Part shown: in pieces, positions 1-7,322 of the stretch
Layout of the letters: each line of letters starts with the position of its first letter
Numbering within the stretch: position 1 is the first letter of the stretch
Assembly (NCBI GenBank): GCA_030949825.1
Contig: JAUZSC010000008.1
Span: 236,930-300,929 of the forward strand
Reading direction: 5' to 3'
DNA: 64,000 nucleotides
Origin: Sulfurimonas sp.
GTDB lineage: Bacteria > Campylobacterota > Campylobacteria > Campylobacterales > Sulfurimonadaceae
The notes under the pieces: generated by a model
Told to the model about the DNA's origin: nothing
Databases searched by the model: none
Seen by the model: the letters and a program-made list of their open reading frames with translations, nothing else
Program-made: the position numbers and the translations under genes

Positions 1-1
1 A

Positions 2-979
2 AACCTCCTCGATGCAGGAGCTGACACGGTGGATAATCCCTTCGCTATCATCTCCTCGCATCTACAAATGGCACTTGTCGCCCCAAGTCTTTTTAAGCTT
101 GAAAACTGGTTATATAAAATCAACAATCTTGAATCTAAAACCTTTTCCATTCCAAATGAAAATATTATCATCTGCGGCTACGGTCGATTAGGCTCCAACC
201 TTTATGATATGTTTCTCAAAAATAGTGTGCATCCAACAATCATAGAAATTGACCCAGATAAGGTTGAAGCAGCAAAGCATCATGGTGTTAGAAATATTTT
301 ACTCGGAGATGCTGACAAGCATTATATACTCCAAGAAGCGAGGATAGAAGAAGCAGAGTTAGTGATAATCGCAACTGATAATGACACAACAAATCTTTCC
401 ATTCTTTCTACTGTTAAAAAAGTAAATAAAACGGCCTTAATTGTTGCTAGAGAAAACGAGATAACAGACTTTTCCATCTTTTCTCACGCTAAAATAGACA
501 AGCTTTATATTCCAGAAAAAATTCTTATCCATCAAATAACAAATGCATTATCAAACCCTCTTAGTGATGTGCTCATCAGGATTATGATAGATAAAGATGA
601 AGACTGGGGGCAACAACTTTTAGTCCAGCTTATTCAAAATATAGGGGTTGATCCGCTTGCCTATGAGCTCAACATAACAAAAAATGCATCGCTAGAGATT
701 TATAAGTACTTAAAAGATGCAGATAATATCCTCACGCTTGGAGTTTTAAAAGCATCTCGAAGAGACAGAGAACAAAAGAACAATATAATTGCCTTACTTA
801 TTAAAAGAGATGAAGAAGAGATACTGCTTCCAAGCGATGATACAGAGATTAAAATTGGAGATAAAATACTCCTAGCTTGTGATGAAAATGCGATAGAAGA
901 CTTAGAATATATTGCAAATAATTACTATGAATTTGAATATATTATAAGTGGAGAAGAGAAGAAGTTTTTCTTTAGGTAG
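2..979 (+). CDS. TrkA-N/RCK-domain potassium channel protein, C-terminal part (5' truncated)
   Basis: The reading frame is open from base 2, so the gene begins before the window; the GTG at 29 is an internal codon, not a start. The first residues look like the end of one RCK domain, followed by a complete second Rossmann domain with the NAD-binding motif GYGRLG and the strand IIEID, then a TrkA-C-like domain near the C-terminus (LPSDDTEIKIGDKILLAC). Two tandem RCK units on one chain are typical of K+ channels and K+ uptake regulators, where nucleotide binding in the cytoplasm gates ion flow. The pore segment would lie upstream and is not visible. It converges with dbpA, with 5 bp between the stops. 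A channel versus an uptake regulator cannot be separated here. Confidence 0.8.
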   Translation, partial: NLLDAGADTVDNPFAIISSHLQMALVAPSLFKLENWLYKINNLESKTFSIPNENIIICGYGRLGSNLYDMFLKNSVHPTIIEIDPDKVEAAKHHGVRNILLGDADKHYILQEARIEEAELVIIATDNDTTNLSILSTVKKVNKTALIVARENEITDFSIFSHAKIDKLYIPEKILIHQITNALSNPLSDVLIRIMIDKDEDWGQQLLVQLIQNIGVDPLAYELNITKNASLEIYKYLKDADNILTLGVLKASRRDREQKNNIIALLIKRDEEEILLPSDDTEIKIGDKILLACDENAIEDLEYIANNYYEFEYIISGEEKKFFFR

Positions 980-984
980 ACTTT

Positions 985-2349
985 TTATAAAGTCCAAACA
1001 GAAAACTTCTTATTTTTTATTTTTCCTTGTGAAAGTTTTTTATGTGCTGTGTCGATAAGTTCTCTTTTGATTGCGACATAAGCCTGTCTGTCATAAATGT
1101 CTATCTTACCAATAGCACTCCCATCAAGTCCAGCATCTCCGGTTAATGCACCGAGTAAATCTCCAGCACGAAGTTTGTCTTTTTTTCCACCCTCAATTAC
1201 GAGTGTAACAAACTGTGGTTTCATCTCAAAAGTATTTGATTTTTTCAACATCCCTGCATCTTCGAATGTTCGCGTATCATTTTTGTACTCCAGCGCATTT
1301 TGGATTTCATCCTCAGCATAAAGTGTAATGGCGATGCCATCATGTCCCGCTCTACCTGTTCTTCCGATTCTATGTGTATATGTTTCAAGTGTATGAGGTA
1401 AATCTAAGTTTACAACCATAGACAATTCTTTTATGTCTAAACCACGCGCGGCAACATCAGTAGCGATTAAAACAGGGCAAGACTTGTTAGCAAACTGCAC
1501 TAAAACATCATTGCGTTCATACTGTTCTAAATCTCCGTGAATAGCGAGTGCATCTACCTTGTTTTTTGCCAAGTTCTCGGCTAATTCTTTTGCCGCTATT
1601 TTTGTGTTTGTAAAAACAATGATATTTTCAGGTTTAAAATGTGAAAATACATTGATAAGCGTTTGTGTTTTGTCTCTCTCGTGTACCTCATAAAATCGCT
1701 CATCAATAGTGTTGGCAACTTCAGTTGTAACAGTTTTTACACTTACTGGATTATTTTGGATTCGCTTACTTATAAAAGTAATCTCATTTGTGTAGGTCGC
1801 TGAAAAAAGTAATGTTTGTTTTTCTTTTGGAGTGTACTCTAAAACCTTGTCAATCTCTTCAATGAAACCCATATCTAACATTCTATCGGCTTCATCAAGC
1901 ACAAGTGTTTCTAAGTTTTCAAGACTGAGTGTTTCTTTAGCTAGATGCTTTAAAATACGCCCAGGAGTACCAACAATTATATGCGCTCCATGACGAAGAG
2001 AACCGAGTTGTGGACCAAATGCAGCACCACCACAAAGTGTTAAAATCTTAATGTTATGTGCAAATTTCGCGATGATTCGTAACTCTTTAGCTACTTGGTC
2101 TGCGAGTTCTCTGGTTGGACAAAGTACAAGCGCTTGGACTCGAAACTTCTTCACTTGAAGTTTTTGTAAAAGTCCTATTCCAAAAGCTGCTGTTTTTCCA
2201 CTTCCTGTTTTTGCTTGGGCGATTACATCTTTGTTTTCTAAAATAAGAGGAAGTGTATCTGCTTGAACAGGAGTCATTTGTGTATAACCTATCTTATCTA
2301 GGTTTTGAACCATCTCATCACAGAGGGCTAGCTGCGAAAATTTTGACAT
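985..2349 (-). CDS. dbpA: DEAD-box ATP-dependent RNA helicase DbpA
   Basis: A 454-residue DEAD-box helicase. Visible motifs in order: Q-motif region (TQMTPVQADTLP), motif I AKTGSGKT, Ia PTRELA, II DEAD, III SAT, and VI HRIGRTGRAG. The last about 75 residues form the DbpA-type RNA-binding domain (LVIEGGKKDKLRAGDLLGAL), which in E. coli binds hairpin 92 of 23S rRNA during large-subunit assembly. It is translationally coupled to the upstream YwbE-like gene by a TAATG overlap, so the two form one minus-strand unit. Confidence 0.93.
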   Translation of the reverse strand: MSKFSQLALCDEMVQNLDKIGYTQMTPVQADTLPLILENKDVIAQAKTGSGKTAAFGIGLLQKLQVKKFRVQALVLCPTRELADQVAKELRIIAKFAHNIKILTLCGGAAFGPQLGSLRHGAHIIVGTPGRILKHLAKETLSLENLETLVLDEADRMLDMGFIEEIDKVLEYTPKEKQTLLFSATYTNEITFISKRIQNNPVSVKTVTTEVANTIDERFYEVHERDKTQTLINVFSHFKPENIIVFTNTKIAAKELAENLAKNKVDALAIHGDLEQYERNDVLVQFANKSCPVLIATDVAARGLDIKELSMVVNLDLPHTLETYTHRIGRTGRAGHDGIAITLYAEDEIQNALEYKNDTRTFEDAGMLKKSNTFEMKPQFVTLVIEGGKKDKLRAGDLLGALTGDAGLDGSAIGKIDIYDRQAYVAIKRELIDTAHKKLSQGKIKNKKFSVWTL

Positions 2350-2540
2350 TAGTAAATCTCCTTTACACGACCAACTTCACCACTCATCAAACGAACTTTG
2401 ATTCCATGAGGATGCGAAGGCGAATTTGTTAAAATATCACGGACAGTTCCATCTGTTAGAAGTCCTGTATCTTGATCTTGTTTTAAAACTATGGCTACTG
2501 TTGTACCATGCTTAATATTTTTTCTTAGTTGTCCGTCCAT
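2349..2540 (-). CDS. YwbE-family small protein (DUF2196)
   Basis: A 63-residue protein that reads as a single small beta-rich domain. The stretches GTTVAIVLKQDQDTG, LTDGTVRDILTNS and GIKVRLMSGEVGRVKEI match the YwbE/DUF2196 family, whose biochemical role is not established. The stop overlaps the dbpA start (TAATG), a pairing that suggests a link to RNA or ribosome metabolism; that is inference from context. Confidence 0.85.
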   Translation of the reverse strand: MDGQLRKNIKHGTTVAIVLKQDQDTGLLTDGTVRDILTNSPSHPHGIKVRLMSGEVGRVKEIY

Positions 2541-2567
2541 TTTTATTTACCTTTAATTTCGTATCTA

Positions 2568-2831
2568 TTAAGCAATTTTAAGAGCATTCGTTAAAAACAT
2601 TTTTATAAGAGATTGATAAGGAACATCCATCGCATTTGCTTTTACTTTTAACTCTTCTATCATATCAACTGGTAGCCGCAAAGATATACTCTTGGTTGTT
2701 TTTTTTAAATTAGAGAATCGTACCGGCTTTGCTTTTTGCATATCGAAATACTCAGTCACATCATGTTCATCCCAAAAAGAAGATTCTTCTCTTTCATCTT
2801 TAAATGGAGGTACTTCTTTAAGCTTTATCAT
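2568..2831 (-). CDS. brnA: BrnA-like ribbon-helix-helix antitoxin
   Basis: An 87-residue protein with a disordered acidic N-terminus (including FWDEHDVTEYFD) and a C-terminal ribbon-helix-helix domain (KSISLRLPVDMIEELKVKA). This is the architecture of BrnA/CopG-type antitoxins: the C-terminal domain binds DNA and represses the operon, and the protein neutralises its toxin. It overlaps the upstream toxin gene by 14 bp, giving the toxin-first order known for BrnT-BrnA. The name rests on fold and context. Confidence 0.8.
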   Translation of the reverse strand: MIKLKEVPPFKDEREESSFWDEHDVTEYFDMQKAKPVRFSNLKKTTKSISLRLPVDMIEELKVKANAMDVPYQSLIKMFLTNALKIA

Positions 2832-3090
2832 AAACTATCCTTTCTTTTTTACTCATGTCTCTTACTGAAATAACTCTAATCTGCTTATTTCTTATTGTAA
2901 AAATCACAGTCACTAAATCATTGAAATCATTTTTACCTAAGGCGACGCATCTACACTCATTGAGTGAATGTTTAAAGTCTTCTACTATCAGTAAGGGTTC
3001 ATTAAAAAAAAATTCTTCATTTTTATGGATATTTCCATCATCCCAGTCAAAGCCAACAATAGATTCTAAGTCTAAACAATCAAATGTCAT
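2818..3090 (-). CDS. brnT: BrnT-family ribonuclease toxin
   Basis: A 90-residue protein of the BrnT family. Recognisable features are the opening GFDWDDGNIHKNE (family pattern FxWDxxKxxxNxxKH), the central strand VTVIFTIRNKQIRVISVRDMS, and the closing KKERIVYDKA. BrnT toxins are RelE-fold endoribonucleases that inhibit translation. A ribosome-binding site (AAGGAAGAGA) lies just before the ATG, and a consensus promoter with an overlapping palindrome lies upstream. The second conserved His of the family (NxxKH) is not evident, so activity should not be assumed. Confidence 0.82.
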   Translation of the reverse strand: MTFDCLDLESIVGFDWDDGNIHKNEEFFFNEPLLIVEDFKHSLNECRCVALGKNDFNDLVTVIFTIRNKQIRVISVRDMSKKERIVYDKA

Positions 3091-3100
3091 TCTCTTCCTT

Positions 3101-3139
3101 GTATATTGCTATTATATACAATATACTTTTTATTGTCAA
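3101..3139 (-). promoter_or_regulatory. Consensus sigma-70 promoter with operator-like palindrome upstream of brnT
   Basis: On the minus strand, TTGACA (3134-3139) and TATAAT (3111-3116) are separated by exactly 17 bp. A perfect 8-bp inverted repeat, GTATATTG/CAATATAC (3101-3108 and 3119-3126, 10-bp spacer), brackets the -10 box. This placement fits autorepression by the ribbon-helix-helix antitoxin. The -35 overlaps the stop codon of the neighbouring methyltransferase gene. Confidence 0.75.
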
Positions 3140-3939
3140 TTTTTATTTTTAAACTGGTACATTATAAGTGAAGCCGCAACTGCGACATTGAAGCTTTTTA
3201 CTCCCGCTTGCATCTCGATACTTACGACCTCATCGCAAATATCTAAAATCTCTTTAGCTATGCCTTTGCCCTCGTGACCCATCAGTAAAACCCATTTACT
3301 TGATACTTTTACATCTTGTAAAAACCTTGCATCTGGCGTGAGTTCAGCAGCGTAAATTTTATAGCCTCTTTGTTTTAACTCTTTGATACATGAAAATATA
3401 TCAGTATATATATGGTATTTAAGCCTACTCATATACCCCATAGAAACACGCAAAGCCCGTCTGCCATAGGGGTGAGGAGAAGTGCTTGGAAGAAGATACG
3501 AAGCGATACCTATACCTGCCATACTTCTCGCAATAGAACCTACATTTTCAGTCGATGTTATAGCATCTAGCATTAAGATCTGATCGTCTAACTCGTCTAG
3601 TCTATGAGGCTTTGGTCGTACACCGTGAGCCATGCAATTATGATGAATCTTATGCCCGACTATGCCTTGCATTAAAGCTTTATCTACTACAAATAATTTT
3701 TCTATATTTTTACTTTTCACTAAGTCTTTATTCTCATCGTAGTACGCTTGTGTCGCTAAAATACTTTTAATCTTGATGTCACTTTCTAAAAGTAAATTAA
3801 CCACTTTTGGAGAGTCTGCTATGAAACTATCTTCATCATCAAAAGCATTATCTCGAAGCGTTTTGTATACTTTTAAATCTTTAACATCTATATCTACTAC
3901 TTTAATCAGCTTCTTAACTCGCTCGTAAAGAAGACTCAA
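3136..3939 (-). CDS. SpoU/TrmH-family RNA 2'-O-methyltransferase
   Basis: A 267-residue protein of the SpoU (SPOUT) methyltransferase class, which transfers a methyl group from AdoMet to a ribose 2'-OH in tRNA or rRNA. The three family motifs are visible: motif 1 (ITSTENVGSIARS), motif 2 (LLMGHEGKGI) and motif 3 (IEMQAGVKSFNVAVAASL). The N-terminal about 100 residues look like a substrate-binding extension. The start overlaps the end of the upstream EAL/HDOD gene by 26 bp. Whether the target is tRNA or 23S rRNA cannot be told. Confidence 0.85.
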   Translation of the reverse strand: MSLLYERVKKLIKVVDIDVKDLKVYKTLRDNAFDDEDSFIADSPKVVNLLLESDIKIKSILATQAYYDENKDLVKSKNIEKLFVVDKALMQGIVGHKIHHNCMAHGVRPKPHRLDELDDQILMLDAITSTENVGSIARSMAGIGIASYLLPSTSPHPYGRRALRVSMGYMSRLKYHIYTDIFSCIKELKQRGYKIYAAELTPDARFLQDVKVSSKWVLLMGHEGKGIAKEILDICDEVVSIEMQAGVKSFNVAVAASLIMYQFKNKN

Positions 3940-5164
3940 GAGCGTTTACATCTTCGATACTTTGCATAATAACATTTTGAACATCTTCTTCGGCTACCTT
4001 ATGTCTTTTAGAAAAAGCTACTATTTCGGCTACATCAAATACTTCTATCGCCCGAACAAGCTTGAACAGCATTCCTAAGGTTCCCTCATCATGTAAAAGC
4101 GCTTGTTTTGCAATGTCTGAGATATGAATATGCTCTAAAATGTCGCTTAATTTTGCGTGAAATATCGTGTCCACTAAAGAAAGAGCACCTATTAAATAGG
4201 CCTCACCTAAGGCATTACTTTTTACATCTGGCTTAAGTATTCTAAGTAAGTTTTGCATAAGTTGCGTTCTATTTTGAACCATGAGCATTAAAGGAGGTGC
4301 TTTGTCATTTTTTGTAAGCGACTTGGAGTAAATCATAAGCATTAACCACTCAGACAATGGTTTCCTCCCAACAAGTGTGAGAATATGGTGCACGGAAGAA
4401 ATCTTCGCTTGAAAGTGAAAGTGTGCAGAATTTATAAACTGTAACAACTGAAAAGTAAGTGCATGGTTGTTTTCAAACTCAGCAGTAATCTCATCAATAT
4501 TAGTGTCGCTAATAAGCATATTGTAAATTTTAAGGACATTAAATTGTGCCGGATCAAATTTTTCATTTTCTAAAATCTGTGGTTTAGCAAACCAATATCC
4601 CTGATACAAATCGCACTCTAAATCTTTAGCTGTTTGGTACTGGTATTCATCTTCTATTTTTGTTGCTACGATTTTCACATGGGTATCTTGGAGTTGGACT
4701 ACTAAATCTTTGTCTTTTAAGTCCATATCTGCATAAATATTAATCTTAAAGTATGTAAGTTTATCCATTATTTTTTTGTATTTTATAATATTATCTCGAC
4801 TCAAATCAACATTATCAATAGCTAAAGTAAAACCTTTCTCATAAAGTTTTTCTATTCTATCTATAACTCTTGCATCTAAGTCTATTTCTGAAAATAAAGA
4901 AAGGGTAAAAATATCATTTGGGATACTCAAGACTAAATCACTCATCAAGAATTTTTTGTCTACTTTAATAAAAGCCTTGTGCTCGCTTGTAAACTTTTTT
5001 GTTCCAAATTTATTTAAAATAGAGTTGATAACTGAAGCTGTTGTAGAGATGTTTTTTTCACTCGCTGCCTTGTTAGCATCAAGATACATCACCTCATAGG
5101 CTTCTAGCTGCTCATCTATACTAACGATGGGCTGTCTTGCAAGATATACATAACTCATGGACAA
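3914..5164 (-). CDS. EAL/HDOD (YuxH-type) signalling protein
   Basis: A 416-residue cytoplasmic protein with an N-terminal EAL-like domain (residues about 5-200) and a C-terminal HDOD domain (about 205-400). The EAL domain opens YLARQPIV, but the catalytic EAL triplet reads EVM, and the end reads YQGYWFAKP. Because the catalytic signature is degenerate, a binding or scaffold role is more likely than cyclic-di-GMP hydrolysis. The HDOD domain is recognisable from LLQFINSAHF and the following HILTLVGRKPLSEW. Such proteins are common regulators in Campylobacterota. It is probably cotranscribed with the SpoU methyltransferase. Confidence 0.82.
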   Translation of the reverse strand: MSMSYVYLARQPIVSIDEQLEAYEVMYLDANKAASEKNISTTASVINSILNKFGTKKFTSEHKAFIKVDKKFLMSDLVLSIPNDIFTLSLFSEIDLDARVIDRIEKLYEKGFTLAIDNVDLSRDNIIKYKKIMDKLTYFKINIYADMDLKDKDLVVQLQDTHVKIVATKIEDEYQYQTAKDLECDLYQGYWFAKPQILENEKFDPAQFNVLKIYNMLISDTNIDEITAEFENNHALTFQLLQFINSAHFHFQAKISSVHHILTLVGRKPLSEWLMLMIYSKSLTKNDKAPPLMLMVQNRTQLMQNLLRILKPDVKSNALGEAYLIGALSLVDTIFHAKLSDILEHIHISDIAKQALLHDEGTLGMLFKLVRAIEVFDVAEIVAFSKRHKVAEEDVQNVIMQSIEDVNALESSLRAS

Positions 5165-5203
5165 TCCTTATATAATTATGTATAGATTATATCAAGAAAT
5201 CCC

Positions 5204-6070
5204 TTAGTCCTTTATTCCGTATATTTTTGCTCTTTGTAAAAGCGCATATGAATAAGCAAACATAGTTTTTGTTTCTGCCATTTTTGAATTTTGATTAAAT
5301 ACCAAAGCATCATTTTGACATACTTCAGATGCTTCTTCGTAGTCTTTTTTATTTACCTTATAGAGTGAATTTATTATCTCTATTTGATTGGGGTGAATAA
5401 TCGTTTTGGAGATTAAACCCTCTTTTAAGTCACGCTTAACATCATTAATAAAACCTTCTTTATCTTTAAAACAAGGATACACGCCAGCACTCACATCAAA
5501 CCCAGCACTTTTAAAAATTCCTATAAAGTTACCCAAAACAGATGAAGTGACTGTAAAATCAAAGATAGACTCTTGGCATGTTCTTCGCATCTTAAGCTGT
5601 CTTAGCATATCTTCTAAACCAAAACGAACAAGAGGGATTTTTTCTTTATGAATAAGTAAAATATCTCGCAGTTCTACAAGTTTAGGCTGCTCAAAAAGCT
5701 CACTTCCCTCAATACTTGGCATAATGGTATAACTCGTATTCGCTAAAATATAAAGATATTTACGAGCATTATCCAGCGAAAATTTCGGTAGAATAAAGCC
5801 CTCTATCAAATGGATATTTTGGAACTTTAAAATCTCTTGCAAAACCTCCATATTTCTTGGTCGTATAAATACAAGAAGCGTACTTTTTTTATATGTTTGT
5901 AGAAGTGTTTGAATCGCTTCTAGTCCTGATTCTAGGTCATCAAGAGAATCTTCTGTATCTATAAGTACACTTTTTAAGTCTGGATATTTTTCGCCACTAA
6001 CGACACACTTTATATCTTTATGTGTAGCCGGTAAAAAAAGTGTTCCTCCGAGCTCTATTGCTTTTATCAT
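5204..6070 (-). CDS. HpcH/HpaI aldolase / citrate lyase beta-subunit-like protein
   Basis: A TIM-barrel lyase of the CitE-like superfamily, 288 residues from the ATG at 6070. That start forms an ATGA overlap with the stop of the upstream ATPase gene, so the upstream ATG at 6100, ten codons earlier, is less likely. Family-like segments include GGTLFLPATHKDI at the N-terminus, an Arg and acidic residues in VRFGLEDMLRQL, and the late KTIIHPNQIEIINSLY. Stand-alone CitE-like proteins cleave or form acyl-CoA thioesters such as citramalyl- or malyl-CoA. No citrate lyase alpha or gamma subunits lie nearby, so the substrate is unknown. Confidence 0.72.
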   Translation of the reverse strand: MIKAIELGGTLFLPATHKDIKCVVSGEKYPDLKSVLIDTEDSLDDLESGLEAIQTLLQTYKKSTLLVFIRPRNMEVLQEILKFQNIHLIEGFILPKFSLDNARKYLYILANTSYTIMPSIEGSELFEQPKLVELRDILLIHKEKIPLVRFGLEDMLRQLKMRRTCQESIFDFTVTSSVLGNFIGIFKSAGFDVSAGVYPCFKDKEGFINDVKRDLKEGLISKTIIHPNQIEIINSLYKVNKKDYEEASEVCQNDALVFNQNSKMAETKTMFAYSYALLQRAKIYGIKD

Positions 6071-7266
6071 GCTTTTTCTTTTATAAAAGAGAATAACCAA
6101 AGAGGTATTTTCTTGTCATTCGTGCTAAAATCAATGTCGATTGCTAAATAACTATTTTCCAGGTCTCTTACTTGAGTAAATGATTTATTTTTTCCACCAA
6201 CTTCAAAAATAATATCGTTGACAACAAAATCACCAATATCGCTGTAGTAACAATTTTCAAAACAGTTCACAAAATATGTTTCTCTTATTGTTCCAATGTC
6301 TAAATCTAAGTCGATTTTATTTGCATATGCATATAAAATATTTGTATTTGAAAAGAGTAACTTTTGCGGTTTTTTTGACATGCGTGTAGATTTTTTTCGC
6401 ATTGCTTTAAATATAGAAGTATTCTCAAGTATATCTATATACGAGGTGAGCGTGGGTGCACTTACTCCAAGTTCTTTTGCAAGTGAGGCTATATTTATTA
6501 AAAAAGGTTTATTTGCAGATACAACAAAATAAATAAACTTTTCAAAAATAGAAATATGTGAGTAGTCTATCTTGTTTAATGAAGGAATATCTTCATGTAT
6601 AATTTTATCCATCGCATTATAAAGTTTTTGTTCAAACCCTGCAATGCCTTCTAAATAAAAGGGATAAGCACCGCGCCTAAGATAATCTTTAAAATGTGAA
6701 TACAAGTCTTCATTCGCAAATACGAGTTCTTTAGATATAGCACTACTATTACTCAAAATTTCTTCAAATGTATATGCCTGAAGCTTTATATCTTTAGTGA
6801 TTTCTAAATATTCTTTAAAACTCAAGGTAGACATCGTATGAAGGACAAGTCTTCTACTTAAATCATATTTTTCATACAGTATATTGAGCATAGAAGAGCC
6901 ACTTAGTCTAATGCGTAAATCAGGAAAGCTATCGTAAATATTTTTAACTTCTTGCGCCCAGTTTTTATACTTATGCACTTCATCTATTACGACTATTCTA
7001 CCACCAAGAGAGTAAAACTCATCAACTAAGTCATATATTTTTGAATTGGTGAATTCTACATCATCTCCTGACATATAGAGTGCTTTAGCTGAACAAGATT
7101 TTATGTATTGAAAAAGTAGTGTAGTTTTACCTACCCCTCTAGCGCCAATAAGACCTACTAATCGTTCTTCTGCATTCATCAACCCAAAATACTCTTCTCG
7201 TATATATTTGATTGATGTTTTAGATACTAATAATTCTTGTTTTTTTAAAAAATAGTCAATATTCAT
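6067..7266 (-). CDS. AAA ATPase with DUF4143 domain
   Basis: A 399-residue protein with an N-terminal P-loop ATPase (Walker A GARGVGKTTL, Walker B RIVVIDEVH) and a C-terminal DUF4143 region with a winged-helix-like part (LAKELGVSAPTLTSYIDILE) and a restriction-endonuclease-like end (DIIFEVGGKNKSFTQV). This common family is often mobile and has no firm function; links to DNA or toxin-antitoxin biology have been proposed. It is coupled by ATGA to the CitE-like gene, which is probably incidental. Confidence 0.85.
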   Translation of the reverse strand: MNIDYFLKKQELLVSKTSIKYIREEYFGLMNAEERLVGLIGARGVGKTTLLFQYIKSCSAKALYMSGDDVEFTNSKIYDLVDEFYSLGGRIVVIDEVHKYKNWAQEVKNIYDSFPDLRIRLSGSSMLNILYEKYDLSRRLVLHTMSTLSFKEYLEITKDIKLQAYTFEEILSNSSAISKELVFANEDLYSHFKDYLRRGAYPFYLEGIAGFEQKLYNAMDKIIHEDIPSLNKIDYSHISIFEKFIYFVVSANKPFLINIASLAKELGVSAPTLTSYIDILENTSIFKAMRKKSTRMSKKPQKLLFSNTNILYAYANKIDLDLDIGTIRETYFVNCFENCYYSDIGDFVVNDIIFEVGGKNKSFTQVRDLENSYLAIDIDFSTNDKKIPLWLFSFIKEKA

Positions 7267-7322
7267 AAATATTCCTTAATTACTATTTATGATTATAACA
7301 TAAAATGCTAAAGTCTACTTTA

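Noticed and set aside
979-994. Hairpin GACTTT/AAAGTC between trkA-like gene and dbpA
   Set aside because: Only six AT-rich pairs overlapping both genes' ends; too weak to call a terminator.
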